Assembly (NCBI GenBank): GCA_023266165.1
Contig: JAHFRR010000007.1
Coordinates: forward strand, 1 to 20,094
Direction of reading: 5' to 3'
DNA: 20,094 bases
From: Thiotrichales bacterium
Lineage (GTDB): Bacteria > Pseudomonadota > Gammaproteobacteria > Francisellales > CACEW01
The translations under genes were made by a program, and so were the position numbers. The notes under the pieces are model-generated. The model made no database searches. It was not told where the DNA came from and saw nothing but the letters and a program-made list of their open reading frames with translations. Positions 1 through 5,461 of the stretch are shown here, one piece after another. Each line of letters starts with the position of its first letter. Position 1 is the first letter of the stretch.

Positions 1-508
1 TCAAGACGCACAAGGGATAAAACAATGCTTTTTTAATTTTTGCCTTCAGTTCCTGCTGCGCGCTGGCATGCAGCACCCATTCGTGAAGTCTTTGGGGAAG
101 TGTACCTGAGACCTCTCCTAAGCTCACCAGAGTACACAGGGTATTGTCAAACAGCTGAGGGTGGTCACTGAGTATCAAAGAGAGCGGATGCCCTTTCTGC
201 AGGTGCTGATGGAGGGTATGTACCAGCGCTCGTGTGGGTGTGTGAGAGATCACTGACTCCAGTGTTTCAAGTGCGCAGCTCAGAGAAAGATTGGCTTGTA
301 GGAGATCTGCCAGTTGGGAGATCAGCTGAAAGATATGGATTTTTTTGCAGCGGCTACTGATAGAGAATCTCTTTATCTTCACATGAATATCAAAAATGCC
401 TTGCTGGGTCAGAAGAGTGAGCGCGCTGGTTTTATCCACTGCGCTGAGTGTGCCAGATCTCGGTGCTAGGGTATTGATGTCAAGGCCTGTCCAGGCATAG
501 CGTTTCAT
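1..508 (-). CDS. pilC: Type IV pilus inner-membrane platform protein PilC (5' part only)
   Basis: The reading frame starts at ATG 508 and stays open to the left edge, so about 169 N-terminal codons of a usual ~400 are present. The visible part carries the first T2SSF/GspF domain: a QLISQLADLLQANLSL segment, a GHPLSLIL segment, then a GEVSGTLPQRL stretch and KIKKALFYP, the lead-in to the first membrane segment. All of these are typical of PilC/GspF. PilC is the integral inner-membrane platform that couples the PilB ATPase to the growing pilus. It follows pilA and pilB on the same strand, but a repeat island with a DUF559 gene separates it from pilB. Because pilB ends in a sequence containing the same ATGA as the pilC start, the two genes probably once overlapped. 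An AAGAAGG stretch supplied by the island lies upstream of the ATG and could serve as a weak ribosome-binding site. The family is recognised from motifs; choosing pilC rather than gspF rests on the pilA-pilB context. Confidence 0.85.
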   Translation of the reverse strand, partial: MKRYAWTGLDINTLAPRSGTLSAVDKTSALTLLTQQGIFDIHVKIKRFSISSRCKKIHIFQLISQLADLLQANLSLSCALETLESVISHTPTRALVHTLHQHLQKGHPLSLILSDHPQLFDNTLCTLVSLGEVSGTLPQRLHEWVLHASAQQELKAKIKKALFYPLCVL

Positions 509-516
509 GTTTGGAT
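502..516. repeat. pilB/pilC junction repeat, copy 1 (at pilC start)
   Basis: The 15-nt sequence GTTTCATGTTTGGAT (plus strand) covers the pilC start codon here. It recurs exactly at 1169-1183 and 1273-1287, the last covering the pilB stop codon. Read on the minus strand it contains ATGA, so each copy carries both a stop and a start. The similarity extends a few bases further with mismatches. It could be a long target-site duplication or a product of tandem duplication. Confidence 0.8.
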
Positions 517-923
517 TACCTTCTTGGGTTGATACTATGGATGGGGTTCATCTTCCCCTCTCCCCTTGCGGGAGAGGGTTGGGGAGAGGGGTCAAATAGA
601 CGAGTCTCAATTTTTTTCAAGACTGCGAATAAATTTTCATGAACGTCATTATTCCAGAAGCGTATTATCTGAAAACCCTCTGATTCCAAATACGCTGTAC
701 GCCTTGTGTCATAGGCATGTTGCTCTGGATAATCATGTTGACCGCCATCTATTTCAATGATCAATCTTTTTTCATAACATAAAAAATCAACGATATAGCT
801 GCTTATCTCAACTTGTCTACGGAATTTGAATCCATAAAACCGCTTCGCTCTCAAGTGATACCAGAGTTTAATCTCTTGAGGTGTTTGATGAGTTTTTAGA
901 TATTTTTTGAAATGTCCTTGCAT
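516..923 (-). CDS. DUF559 endonuclease-fold protein inside inverted palindromic repeats
   Basis: This 135-aa protein has the full DUF559 (Vsr/restriction-endonuclease-like fold) signature: TPQEIKLWYHLRA near residues 14-26, GFKFRRQ at 31-37, YIVDF at 43-47, IIEIDGGQH at 55-63, and RFWNNDV at 88-94. D46, E57 and D59 are the likely metal-binding/catalytic residues. Members are small putative nucleases of unknown role. The gene lies between two inverted copies of a 37-nt palindrome. The start ATG (923) is 6 nt from the right copy, whose GGGAGAGGGG arm provides the Shine-Dalgarno sequence. At the other end translation runs through the left copy, giving the tail DPSPQPSPARGEG (residues 111-123), and stops 37 nt beyond it. 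The unit sits between pilB and pilC and reads in the same direction. The domain call is firm; activity and mobility are inference. Confidence 0.85.
   Translation of the reverse strand: MQGHFKKYLKTHQTPQEIKLWYHLRAKRFYGFKFRRQVEISSYIVDFLCYEKRLIIEIDGGQHDYPEQHAYDTRRTAYLESEGFQIIRFWNNDVHENLFAVLKKIETRLFDPSPQPSPARGEGKMNPIHSINPRR
555..591 (+). repeat. 37-nt G/C palindromic repeat, left copy of the DUF559 unit
   Basis: The core is CCCCTCTCCCCTTGCGGGAG followed by AGGGTTGGGGAGAGGGG. The first pyrimidine arm can pair with either of two GGGAGAGGG-type arms, so two alternative hairpins are possible. It is inverted relative to the copy at 930-966 and encodes the C-terminal PSPQPSPARGEG of the DUF559 protein. 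Repeats of this type are widespread in proteobacterial genomes. Confidence 0.9.
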
Positions 924-929
924 AGCGAG

Positions 930-966
930 CCCCTCTCCCTAACCCTCTCCCGCAAGGGGAGAGGGG
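930..966 (-). repeat. 37-nt palindromic repeat, right copy of the DUF559 unit
   Basis: This is the reverse complement of the 1223-1259 copy as read by eye, and differs from the 555-591 copy at one base (TTAGGG versus TTGGGG). It lies 6 nt upstream of the DUF559 start and supplies its purine-rich ribosome-binding sequence, which the hairpin could hide. Confidence 0.9.
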
Positions 967-1020
967 ATAAGAAAACCTTGCCAATCAAGGCTTTCAGAAG
1001 ATGTGTGCATGTCGTAGCCT

Positions 1021-1154
1021 GCAAGGGGAGAAGGGACTAGATAGGCCTTGCCGATCCGGCATTCTGGCAAGAGTCTACAGGTAAGGGGAGAGGGGACTAG
1101 ACAGGCCTTGCCGATCCGGCATTCTGGCAAGAGTTTATAGATAAGGGGAGAGGG
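1021..1154. repeat. 60-bp tandem repeat (two full units plus partial third)
   Basis: Units 1021-1080 and 1081-1140 differ at about five positions, and a third unit begins at 1141 and stops after ~14 nt. Each unit begins with a half-copy of the palindromic repeat (AAGGGGAGAGGGGAC type) followed by GGCCTTGCCGATCCGGCA and TTCTGGCAAG, itself an inverted repeat (CTTGCC/GGCAAG). A diverged relative of the unit precedes them at about 952-1020. The segment around 964-1040 matches the plus strand near 19930-20010 in opposite orientation. Confidence 0.85.
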
Positions 1155-1168
1155 AATTTTCTCAGAGT

Positions 1169-1183
1169 GTTTCATGTTTGGAT
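1169..1183. repeat. pilB/pilC junction repeat, copy 2 (inside island)
   Basis: This is an exact copy of GTTTCATGTTTGGAT. Together with the following ~40 bp up to the 37-mer at 1223 it resembles 502-554: both share a GGTTGATACTA segment and a TTCATCTT/CTCATCTT lead into the palindrome. The island therefore has a direct duplication of [junction + leader + palindrome]. Confidence 0.8.
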
Positions 1184-1222
1184 TTACCTTTTGGTTGATA
1201 CTAGGGATTGAGCTCATCTTTT

Positions 1223-1259
1223 CCCCTCTCCCCTTGCGGGAGAGGGTTAGGGAGAGGGG
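1223..1259 (+). repeat. 37-nt palindromic repeat, copy nearest pilB
   Basis: Same orientation as 555-591. It lies 16 nt from the pilB stop codon and could form a stable hairpin just after pilB in the transcript. There is no T-run after it on the minus strand, so it is not a standard intrinsic terminator. Confidence 0.9.
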
Positions 1260-1272
1260 ACTTTCTCAAAGT

Positions 1273-1287
1273 GTTTCATGTTTGGAT
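1273..1287. repeat. pilB/pilC junction repeat, copy 3 (at pilB stop)
   Basis: This is the third exact copy of GTTTCATGTTTGGAT. It contains the pilB stop (TGA, 1278-1276 on the minus strand) and an overlapping ATG that opens only a ten-codon frame into the island. Confidence 0.8.
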
Positions 1288-2439
1288 CACCCGACTGATC
1301 TCTGCGTATGATGTGATGCCCTCTTTTACGGCTTTTTGTCCCTGAAGTATCAAGGGTGTAAACCCTGTCTCTTGTGCGAGGGCGTGTAGTGAGGCCATCG
1401 ATGCCCCTTCAAAGATTGCCTGTTGTAGCGTGGGGGTAATGGGTAGGGCTTCAAAAAGAGCAAAGCGCCCATGATAACCTTTGTGGCAAGCACTGCAGCC
1501 ATGGGGGTTAGCTTGATAAGCGCCTGAAAGATCAAAGGTTTTGCAGAGAGGGCAGAGCCGTCTCACCAAGCGCTGTGCCAGTACCAGGCTCACCGCGCTC
1601 GCCAGGTTGTACTGGGAGACCCCCAGATTATGCAGGCGATTAAGCGTTTCTAGGGCGCTATTGGTGTGAAGGGTGGTTAAGACCAAATGTCCGGTTTGCG
1701 CGGCTTTGATAGCGATATCCGCTGTGTCTGCATCTCGAATTTCCCCTAGCATGATAATATCCGGGTCTTGACGTAAGAAAGCACGTAAGACCTGTGAGAA
1801 GGTCAAGCCAATTTTGTTGTGAATGCTGACTTGGTTAATCCCCTCCACCGTAATTTCGATCGGGTCTTCAACGGTTGAGATGTTGCGCGTATCCTGATTT
1901 AAGGCTTTCAGGGCTGCATAGAGCGTCATGGTTTTACCACTGCCTGTGGGGCCTGTGACGATGATCATGCCTTGCGGGCGTGCCAATGCGTTGTGCAGAT
2001 GCGTGCTGGCGTGCGCATCTAACCCGAGGCTGTCTAAAGGCAGATAGCTGTTAGCAGTTTTGAGAAACCGTAGGACAATTTTCTCGCCATACAGCGTGGG
2101 GCAGGTACTGACGCGAAAGTCGATGGCCAAGGCCCCTTGTTGAAAGTGAAATCGCCCATCCTGGGGCAGTCGATGTTCCGCGATATCCAGATTGGCTAAG
2201 ATCTTGAGGCGCGTGGTCATCTGTTGGGTAAACTGCGTTTTGCAATGCACCAGCGTTTCTAGCAAACCATCCAGACGCAGCCGAATCCGAATGTGCTGTT
2301 CATAGGGCTCAAAGTGAATATCCGAGGCGCCGCGCTCGAGGGCATCTAGAATCACATGATCTAAAAAGGCCAACAGATCAGCGTCATTGTGTGTGACCTC
2401 CAGTTGTGCAAGCGCTTTTTCAGGAGACAATACACGCAT
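1276..2439 (-). CDS. pilB: Type IV pilus extension ATPase PilB (short form)
   Basis: This is a GspE/PilB-family secretion ATPase that powers pilin polymerisation at the inner membrane. Landmarks in order: SDIHFEPYE (39-47), the Walker A GPTGSGKT at 163-170, the aspartate box EDPIE at 191-195, Walker B DIIMLGEIRD at 227-236, a histidine-box region HLVLTTLHT at 251-259, and the zinc tetracysteine CPLC (296-299) with CSAC (315-318). At 387 aa it is much shorter than typical PilB (~560-570 aa): the N-terminal MshEN/T2SSE_N region is absent and the protein begins almost directly with the N2 domain. All catalytic motifs are intact, so it looks functional. Start ATG 2439 lies 12 nt after the pilA stop, with TAGGAA as the ribosome-binding site. 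It is followed by the repeat island and then pilC. PilT-like retraction ATPases also lack the N-terminus, but the zinc tetracysteine and operon position favour PilB. Confidence 0.88.
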   Translation of the reverse strand: MRVLSPEKALAQLEVTHNDADLLAFLDHVILDALERGASDIHFEPYEQHIRIRLRLDGLLETLVHCKTQFTQQMTTRLKILANLDIAEHRLPQDGRFHFQQGALAIDFRVSTCPTLYGEKIVLRFLKTANSYLPLDSLGLDAHASTHLHNALARPQGMIIVTGPTGSGKTMTLYAALKALNQDTRNISTVEDPIEITVEGINQVSIHNKIGLTFSQVLRAFLRQDPDIIMLGEIRDADTADIAIKAAQTGHLVLTTLHTNSALETLNRLHNLGVSQYNLASAVSLVLAQRLVRRLCPLCKTFDLSGAYQANPHGCSACHKGYHGRFALFEALPITPTLQQAIFEGASMASLHALAQETGFTPLILQGQKAVKEGITSYAEISRVIQT

Positions 2440-2451
2440 GCGTTTAAATTC

Positions 2452-2907
2452 CTATTGCGCCGTGCAATCTTTGGGGGCGTAGGTGGCGATCGGAGAGCCT
2501 GTTGGGTAGCTGCATTGCCAGCTGACGCGTCCTTGGTTTTGATCATACGTTGGGACAAACAGCAACGTGCCCAGCTGTTCTTTATAGACAATCTGGAGGG
2601 TTCCGTTACTTTCGACGGTGATGCTGTCTACCATTTTCCCGCCGAGCTCCGTGGGCGTGCCCACCCCGATGGCGGCATTGCTGGCATTTTGGATGTTGGG
2701 AGTGTTCTGATCGAGCGCGTATTCTGTCACCGCCATTTTGATGGGGGCTGCCAACAGCAAGCCTTCTGTGATTTTGGCTTTGCGGGTATAGCCCGTATAA
2801 GCAGGGAGGGCGAGCGATGCCAGCACAGAGATAATAATGACAACAACCATCAGCTCAACCAGCGTAAAACCTTTGTCTTGCTGTTTTTTATTTTTCTGGA
2901 TCTTCAT
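2452..2907 (-). CDS. pilA: Type IV major-pilin-like prepilin PilA
   Basis: The protein is 151 aa from ATG 2907. An in-frame TTG six bases upstream is possible, but AAGGAG at 2914-2919 gives good spacing to the ATG. It has a short charged leader ending in KG, then the class III signal G^FTLVELMVVVIIISVLASLALPAY. PilD would cut after G13 and methylate F14, and the glutamate is at mature position 5. A hydrophobic N-terminal helix follows, then a globular domain with a C-terminal cysteine pair (WQC...KDC) that would form the D-region disulfide loop. It is the pilus subunit, exported to the inner membrane and assembled by PilB and PilC. It is the first gene of the operon, with a good promoter upstream. 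Minor pilins share the signature, but the position before pilB-pilC supports PilA. Confidence 0.88.
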   Translation of the reverse strand: MKIQKNKKQQDKGFTLVELMVVVIIISVLASLALPAYTGYTRKAKITEGLLLAAPIKMAVTEYALDQNTPNIQNASNAAIGVGTPTELGGKMVDSITVESNGTLQIVYKEQLGTLLFVPTYDQNQGRVSWQCSYPTGSPIATYAPKDCTAQ

Positions 2908-2938
2908 CAACAACTCCTTAATTCATCGATAAGATCTC

Positions 2939-2966
2939 ATTGTACTCAAATAGATTCTTTTTGCAA
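2939..2966 (-). promoter_or_regulatory. Predicted sigma-70 promoter of the pilA operon
   Basis: On the minus strand, -35 TTGCAA (2966-2961), a 16-nt spacer and -10 TACAAT (2944-2939) precede pilA by about 32 nt. A-tracts lie directly upstream (see 2972-3007). No sigma-54 type GG/GC element was seen. Confidence 0.55.
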
Positions 2967-2971
2967 CATGA

Positions 2972-3007
2972 TTTTGAGATTTTTTTGAGAGTTTTTGAGA
3001 AATTTTT
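2972..3007. promoter_or_regulatory. Phased T-tracts between divergent promoters
   Basis: Runs of T at about 2972-2975, 2980-2986, 2992-2996 and 3003-3007 have centres about 10-11 nt apart, i.e. one helical turn, each separated by a GAGA-type spacer. Phased tracts of this kind usually bend DNA and can act as UP elements or H-NS-type binding sites. The block lies between the -35 boxes predicted for pilA (minus) and gmhB (plus). Confidence 0.55.
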
Positions 3008-3024
3008 CAAAGACCCTTCCTTTC

Positions 3025-3053
3025 TTGACACCTCTCTTGATAACGCTTGATAA
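3025..3053 (+). promoter_or_regulatory. Predicted sigma-70 promoter of gmhB-plsC
   Basis: A perfect -35 TTGACA (3025-3030), a 17-nt spacer and -10 TGATAA (3048-3053) are present; the overlapping TAAAAT is an alternative -10. The start codon of gmhB lies 60 nt downstream. Confidence 0.65.
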
Positions 3054-3113
3054 AATATCCAGTCCCGCTAAGATAACGTTTATGACATCCAGTAAATCTC
3101 AAGGCACATCCAG

Positions 3114-3713
3114 ATGACCATCACAGATCAGGCGTATCAAGATCACGGCTATCGCTTGGTGATCGTAGATCGCGATGGGGTGTTAAACTACGACTCTGAT
3201 CATTACATCAAATCCGCCCATGAGTGGCAGGCGATTCCAGGCAGCTTTGAGGCGCTGGCCAGATGGTATCAGTCTGGGATTTTACTGGGCATGGCAAGCA
3301 ATCAGTCAGGTGTGGTGCGGGGATTGTTCTCTCAGAGTGATTTAGACCACATGCATGCAAAGCTGTGTCAGACTTTAGAAAATCTGGGTGGGCGCTTTCA
3401 TTACGCACACTATTGTTTAGATGATCCAGATCAGCCGACAGATTTTCGTAAGCCAGGGCCCGGTATGCTATTAGAGGCCTTGCGTGTGTGTCAGATCCCT
3501 CGAGATCAGGCACTTTTTATTGGAGATTCCTATACGGATTATCAAGCTGCGCAGCGCGCGGGGATTGACTTTGCCTTGGTTCAAACGGGGAAAGGTGCAA
3601 GAACATTGTCACACCACCCAGCACTGTTGCGCTTAGTTCCTGTCTTTGGGTCTTTAGATCAGGTGTCTTTGCAAGCCTGTTGGGCTTTCTCTCAAGAACA
3701 AAAAATAAAATAA
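3114..3713 (+). CDS. gmhB: D-glycero-D-manno-heptose-1,7-bisphosphate 7-phosphatase-like HAD phosphatase
   Basis: A 199-aa HAD-superfamily (histidinol-phosphatase/GmhB type) enzyme. Motif I DRDGVLN is at 19-25 (nucleophile D19, acid D21), motif II ASNQSG at 61-66, the FRKPGPGM substrate/motif III segment at 111-118, and motif IV FIGDSYTDYQAA at 135-146. GmhB removes the C7 phosphate from heptose bisphosphate on the way to ADP-heptose for the LPS inner core, in the cytoplasm. The zinc loop of E. coli GmhB (C-x-H ... C-x-C before RKP) is largely gone: only the first Cys (C101) remains and the loop is shortened to CLDDPDQPTDF. The protein may therefore be zinc-free. An earlier ATG at 3080 hits a stop, fixing the start at 3114. 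It is followed 16 nt later by plsC, a common pairing. Confidence 0.82.
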   Translation: MTITDQAYQDHGYRLVIVDRDGVLNYDSDHYIKSAHEWQAIPGSFEALARWYQSGILLGMASNQSGVVRGLFSQSDLDHMHAKLCQTLENLGGRFHYAHYCLDDPDQPTDFRKPGPGMLLEALRVCQIPRDQALFIGDSYTDYQAAQRAGIDFALVQTGKGARTLSHHPALLRLVPVFGSLDQVSLQACWAFSQEQKIK

Positions 3714-3729
3714 ATTAAGGAAATCCGTC

Positions 3730-4488
3730 ATGAAAAAAAAATTACAAAAAGCGTGGCAAATCTTAGGGAGCTTTTTGTTGGCGCTGATGGTATGCATCAC
3801 CGTGCCCCTATGGGTCATGATGATGATTCTCCTTGCTGGGATCCCGCATCGATGGATGTTTTACTGGATGCATGCCTGGGGCAAGGTCATGCGGTTTTTC
3901 CTATGGTCACTGTGCGGCATTACGCTCAAAGTGGAAGGGTGGGAGCATATCTCACAGCACGCGGTGATCTATTTTGTGAAGCATCAGTCCACCTTTGAAA
4001 CCTTTGTGTTGCCAGGCCTCTTGCCTTTTCACACCTATGTTTTAAAGCAAGAGCTTCTGAAGTTACCCTTTTTTGGATGGGGATTGAGGCTTCTACGCGT
4101 GATTGCCATCGATCGCACCCAGGGTGTCAAATCGTTGAAAGCCGTGATTGCAAAGGGCAAAGCGCGTTTAGCGAAGGGGTGCTCGATTGTGATTTTCCCG
4201 GAGGGCACGCGAGTTGCCGTGAATGATGCCCCTGAGTTCCACAAAAGCGGTGCTTTGTTGGCGCGCGGCGTGGGGTGTGACATCATTCCCATTGCCCATA
4301 ACGCGGGTCTGCTCTGGCCTAAGGGCACGTTTCTCAAAAAGCGTGGTACGGTGACCGTATGCATCGGCGCCCCTATTTCCTCGCAAGGTGTCACTTTGGA
4401 TGAGCTCAACCAGACGCTCTATCACTGGATGAGGGAGAACACGGCCAGATTATGTGAGGGCTCACGCACGCGCCTAAAATCCAAATAG
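3730..4488 (+). CDS. plsC: 1-acyl-glycerol-3-phosphate acyltransferase-like (PlsC family)
   Basis: A 252-aa lysophospholipid acyltransferase. A hydrophobic N-terminal segment (about residues 10-37) anchors it in the inner membrane. The acyltransferase block has the catalytic HQSTFE at 85-90 (HX4E variant of HX4D), IAIDR at 125-129, and FPEGTR at 156-161. PlsC-type enzymes put the second acyl chain on lysophosphatidic acid during phospholipid synthesis; paralogs next to gmhB are frequent, and their exact substrate is often untested. ATG 3730 has AAGGA upstream with good spacing. It is co-transcribed with gmhB. Its last 15 nt overlap the convergent gene 4474-5013. The family is clear; plsC as opposed to a paralog is less certain. 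Confidence 0.82.
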   Translation: MKKKLQKAWQILGSFLLALMVCITVPLWVMMMILLAGIPHRWMFYWMHAWGKVMRFFLWSLCGITLKVEGWEHISQHAVIYFVKHQSTFETFVLPGLLPFHTYVLKQELLKLPFFGWGLRLLRVIAIDRTQGVKSLKAVIAKGKARLAKGCSIVIFPEGTRVAVNDAPEFHKSGALLARGVGCDIIPIAHNAGLLWPKGTFLKKRGTVTVCIGAPISSQGVTLDELNQTLYHWMRENTARLCEGSRTRLKSK

Positions 4489-5013
4489 GCCCTCTGCAAC
4501 CCTGAGGCACTGGGCTTGAATCTCATGTGTAGACAAAAAATTTTCTTCTTGGGTGAGCGTGCCGACAGCAAACAAGGTTTTTGCCAGGCGGTGTGTGGAG
4601 CGCAGTGAGCAGGTCATCGAGTCAATGGACAAACCGCGTCGGGATACATTGGGTTTTGCCAAGTGGGCCATCAAAAGATGCTGGACTAAAGGGTGGTGAG
4701 ATTGGGTGATGCGAGCCTGGGCATCTAGGATATCGGACTCAAAGGCAAATAGGCAGACATGCGCTTCTTCCTGAGTATTTTCAAGGGGTAGCGCCCAGCC
4801 ATCTTCTTTTTCTAAGAGCACGGGAGGCGGTATTTGAATATGCTTGAAAGTAACTTTCTGTTGCTGACACCGAGGGCTCAGCAGGGCCTCTAAACAATGG
4901 GCTGTACTGCCATCGCCGATCAGAGCAAGCGTCCACTGCCCAAGGCGTACGCGCGGATCTGTTTGTCCGAAAAAGGACAGATGGGTTTGATAGAGCCTCG
5001 GTTTGGCAAACAC
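4474..5013 (-). CDS. Short protein resembling remnants of YdhS-type NAD(P)-binding proteins
   Basis: A 179-aa protein with GTG start at 5013 directly abutting the TAA of the upstream 71-aa gene (TAAGTG). No firm family. Two stretches look like the far C-terminal part of YdhS-like FAD/NAD(P)-binding proteins (NAD_binding_9 type). One is HPLVQHLLMAHLAKPNVSRRGLSID around residues 107-131; the other is LFAVGTLTQEENF... STHEIQAQCLRVAEGL near 147-176, where the family normally has a GPLTRGTFWE...PEIR-type pattern. A possible nucleotide-binding strand-turn, LALIGDGSTAHCLEALL, lies at 29-45, but it lacks a full GxGxxG. The usual family is more than twice as long, so this may be a compacted or decayed copy. 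It overlaps the end of plsC by 15 nt in convergent orientation. The resemblance is from memory only. Confidence 0.45.
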   Translation of the reverse strand: MFAKPRLYQTHLSFFGQTDPRVRLGQWTLALIGDGSTAHCLEALLSPRCQQQKVTFKHIQIPPPVLLEKEDGWALPLENTQEEAHVCLFAFESDILDAQARITQSHHPLVQHLLMAHLAKPNVSRRGLSIDSMTCSLRSTHRLAKTLFAVGTLTQEENFLSTHEIQAQCLRVAEGLFGF

Positions 5014-5229
5014 TTACGCTTTTGTCCGTCTGGATTTTTTTGGGGTGGGCGCTGAGGGCTCCGTCAGTTGGAAGTTGCGTGCTTCGTTATCTTGCAGCCG
5101 CTCTGCCAGTAAGAGCTCAAGCATGGCCTGGATATGAACGTTGAGGGCTTGTCGCATATGGCTTTCAGGGAGTTGTAGCACGGACTTTTCTAGGGTATGT
5201 AAAGACAGGGCAACCTCGCGTAGGGTCAT
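5014..5229 (-). CDS. Small conserved-looking hypothetical protein
   Basis: A 71-aa protein from ATG 5229; an in-frame GTG at 5244 would add five residues but has no ribosome-binding site, whereas AAGAG lies just before the ATG with short spacing. It is probably helical (residues 1-50, leucine-rich) with a basic tail PKKSRRTKA. No family recognised. Its stop is directly adjacent to the GTG of the next gene, so the two are probably translated together. Confidence 0.5.
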   Translation of the reverse strand: MTLREVALSLHTLEKSVLQLPESHMRQALNVHIQAMLELLLAERLQDNEARNFQLTEPSAPTPKKSRRTKA

Positions 5230-5319
5230 AGACTCTTTTCTCACTTTTTGACATCACGGTACTCTATCTTGTAAGGATAGCGTAATTTTGGGCGCTTGAC
5301 TACAGCTATTCATTTTTTT

Positions 5320-5461
5320 GGGTCTATGTCGTTTTGAGTGGGTAATGCAAAAAAGCAAATATCGCTTGCATGCCATAGCCCGCAAGGGGAGAGGGGACAA
5401 GAAATTATGATGGGAAAGTTTTTTATTTTTTAGAATTACCCACTCAAAACAACACAAAGCT
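5320..5461. mobile_element. MITE-like element with terminal inverted repeats
   Basis: A ~142-bp element without coding capacity. Left terminus GTCGTTTTGAGTGGGTAAT (5328-5346) and right terminus ATTACCCACTCAAAACAAC (5435-5453) are inverted with one mismatch. The similarity extends outward with more mismatches (GGGTCTAT on the left, AGCTTTGT on the right, both read inward). The interior has a half-copy of the palindromic repeat (CCCGCAAGGGGAGAGGGGAC) and an AT-rich segment. A partial copy lies at 19870-19962. The ends vaguely recall ISL3-family termini, from memory only. The right edge overlaps the aroB stop codon TAG (5462-5460). No clear target duplication seen. Confidence 0.7.

Larger units (their letters stand above)
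939..1217 (-). other. Repeat-derived open frame, probably not a gene
   Basis: A 92-codon frame crosses the junction repeat and the 60-bp tandem repeats. Its translation is dominated by repeated PSPL and LLPECRIGKA segments, because 60 bp equals 20 codons and the frame is kept. The composition is dictated by DNA repeats present elsewhere in non-coding positions of this window, and there is no recognisable domain. I regard it as accidental coding. It does show that read-through of the island from pilB meets few stops in this frame. Confidence 0.3.

Noticed and set aside
1021..1154. CRISPR-like array
   Set aside because: The repeats are directly adjacent 60-bp units without unique spacers, and no cas genes are present.
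939..1217. 92-codon frame as a real gene
   Set aside because: It is almost wholly made of DNA repeats that also occur outside coding sequence, and has no recognised domain.
2389..2988. 199-codon plus-strand frame opposite pilA
   Set aside because: It is the antisense shadow of pilA and the pilB start, with cysteine/histidine-rich noise and no domain.
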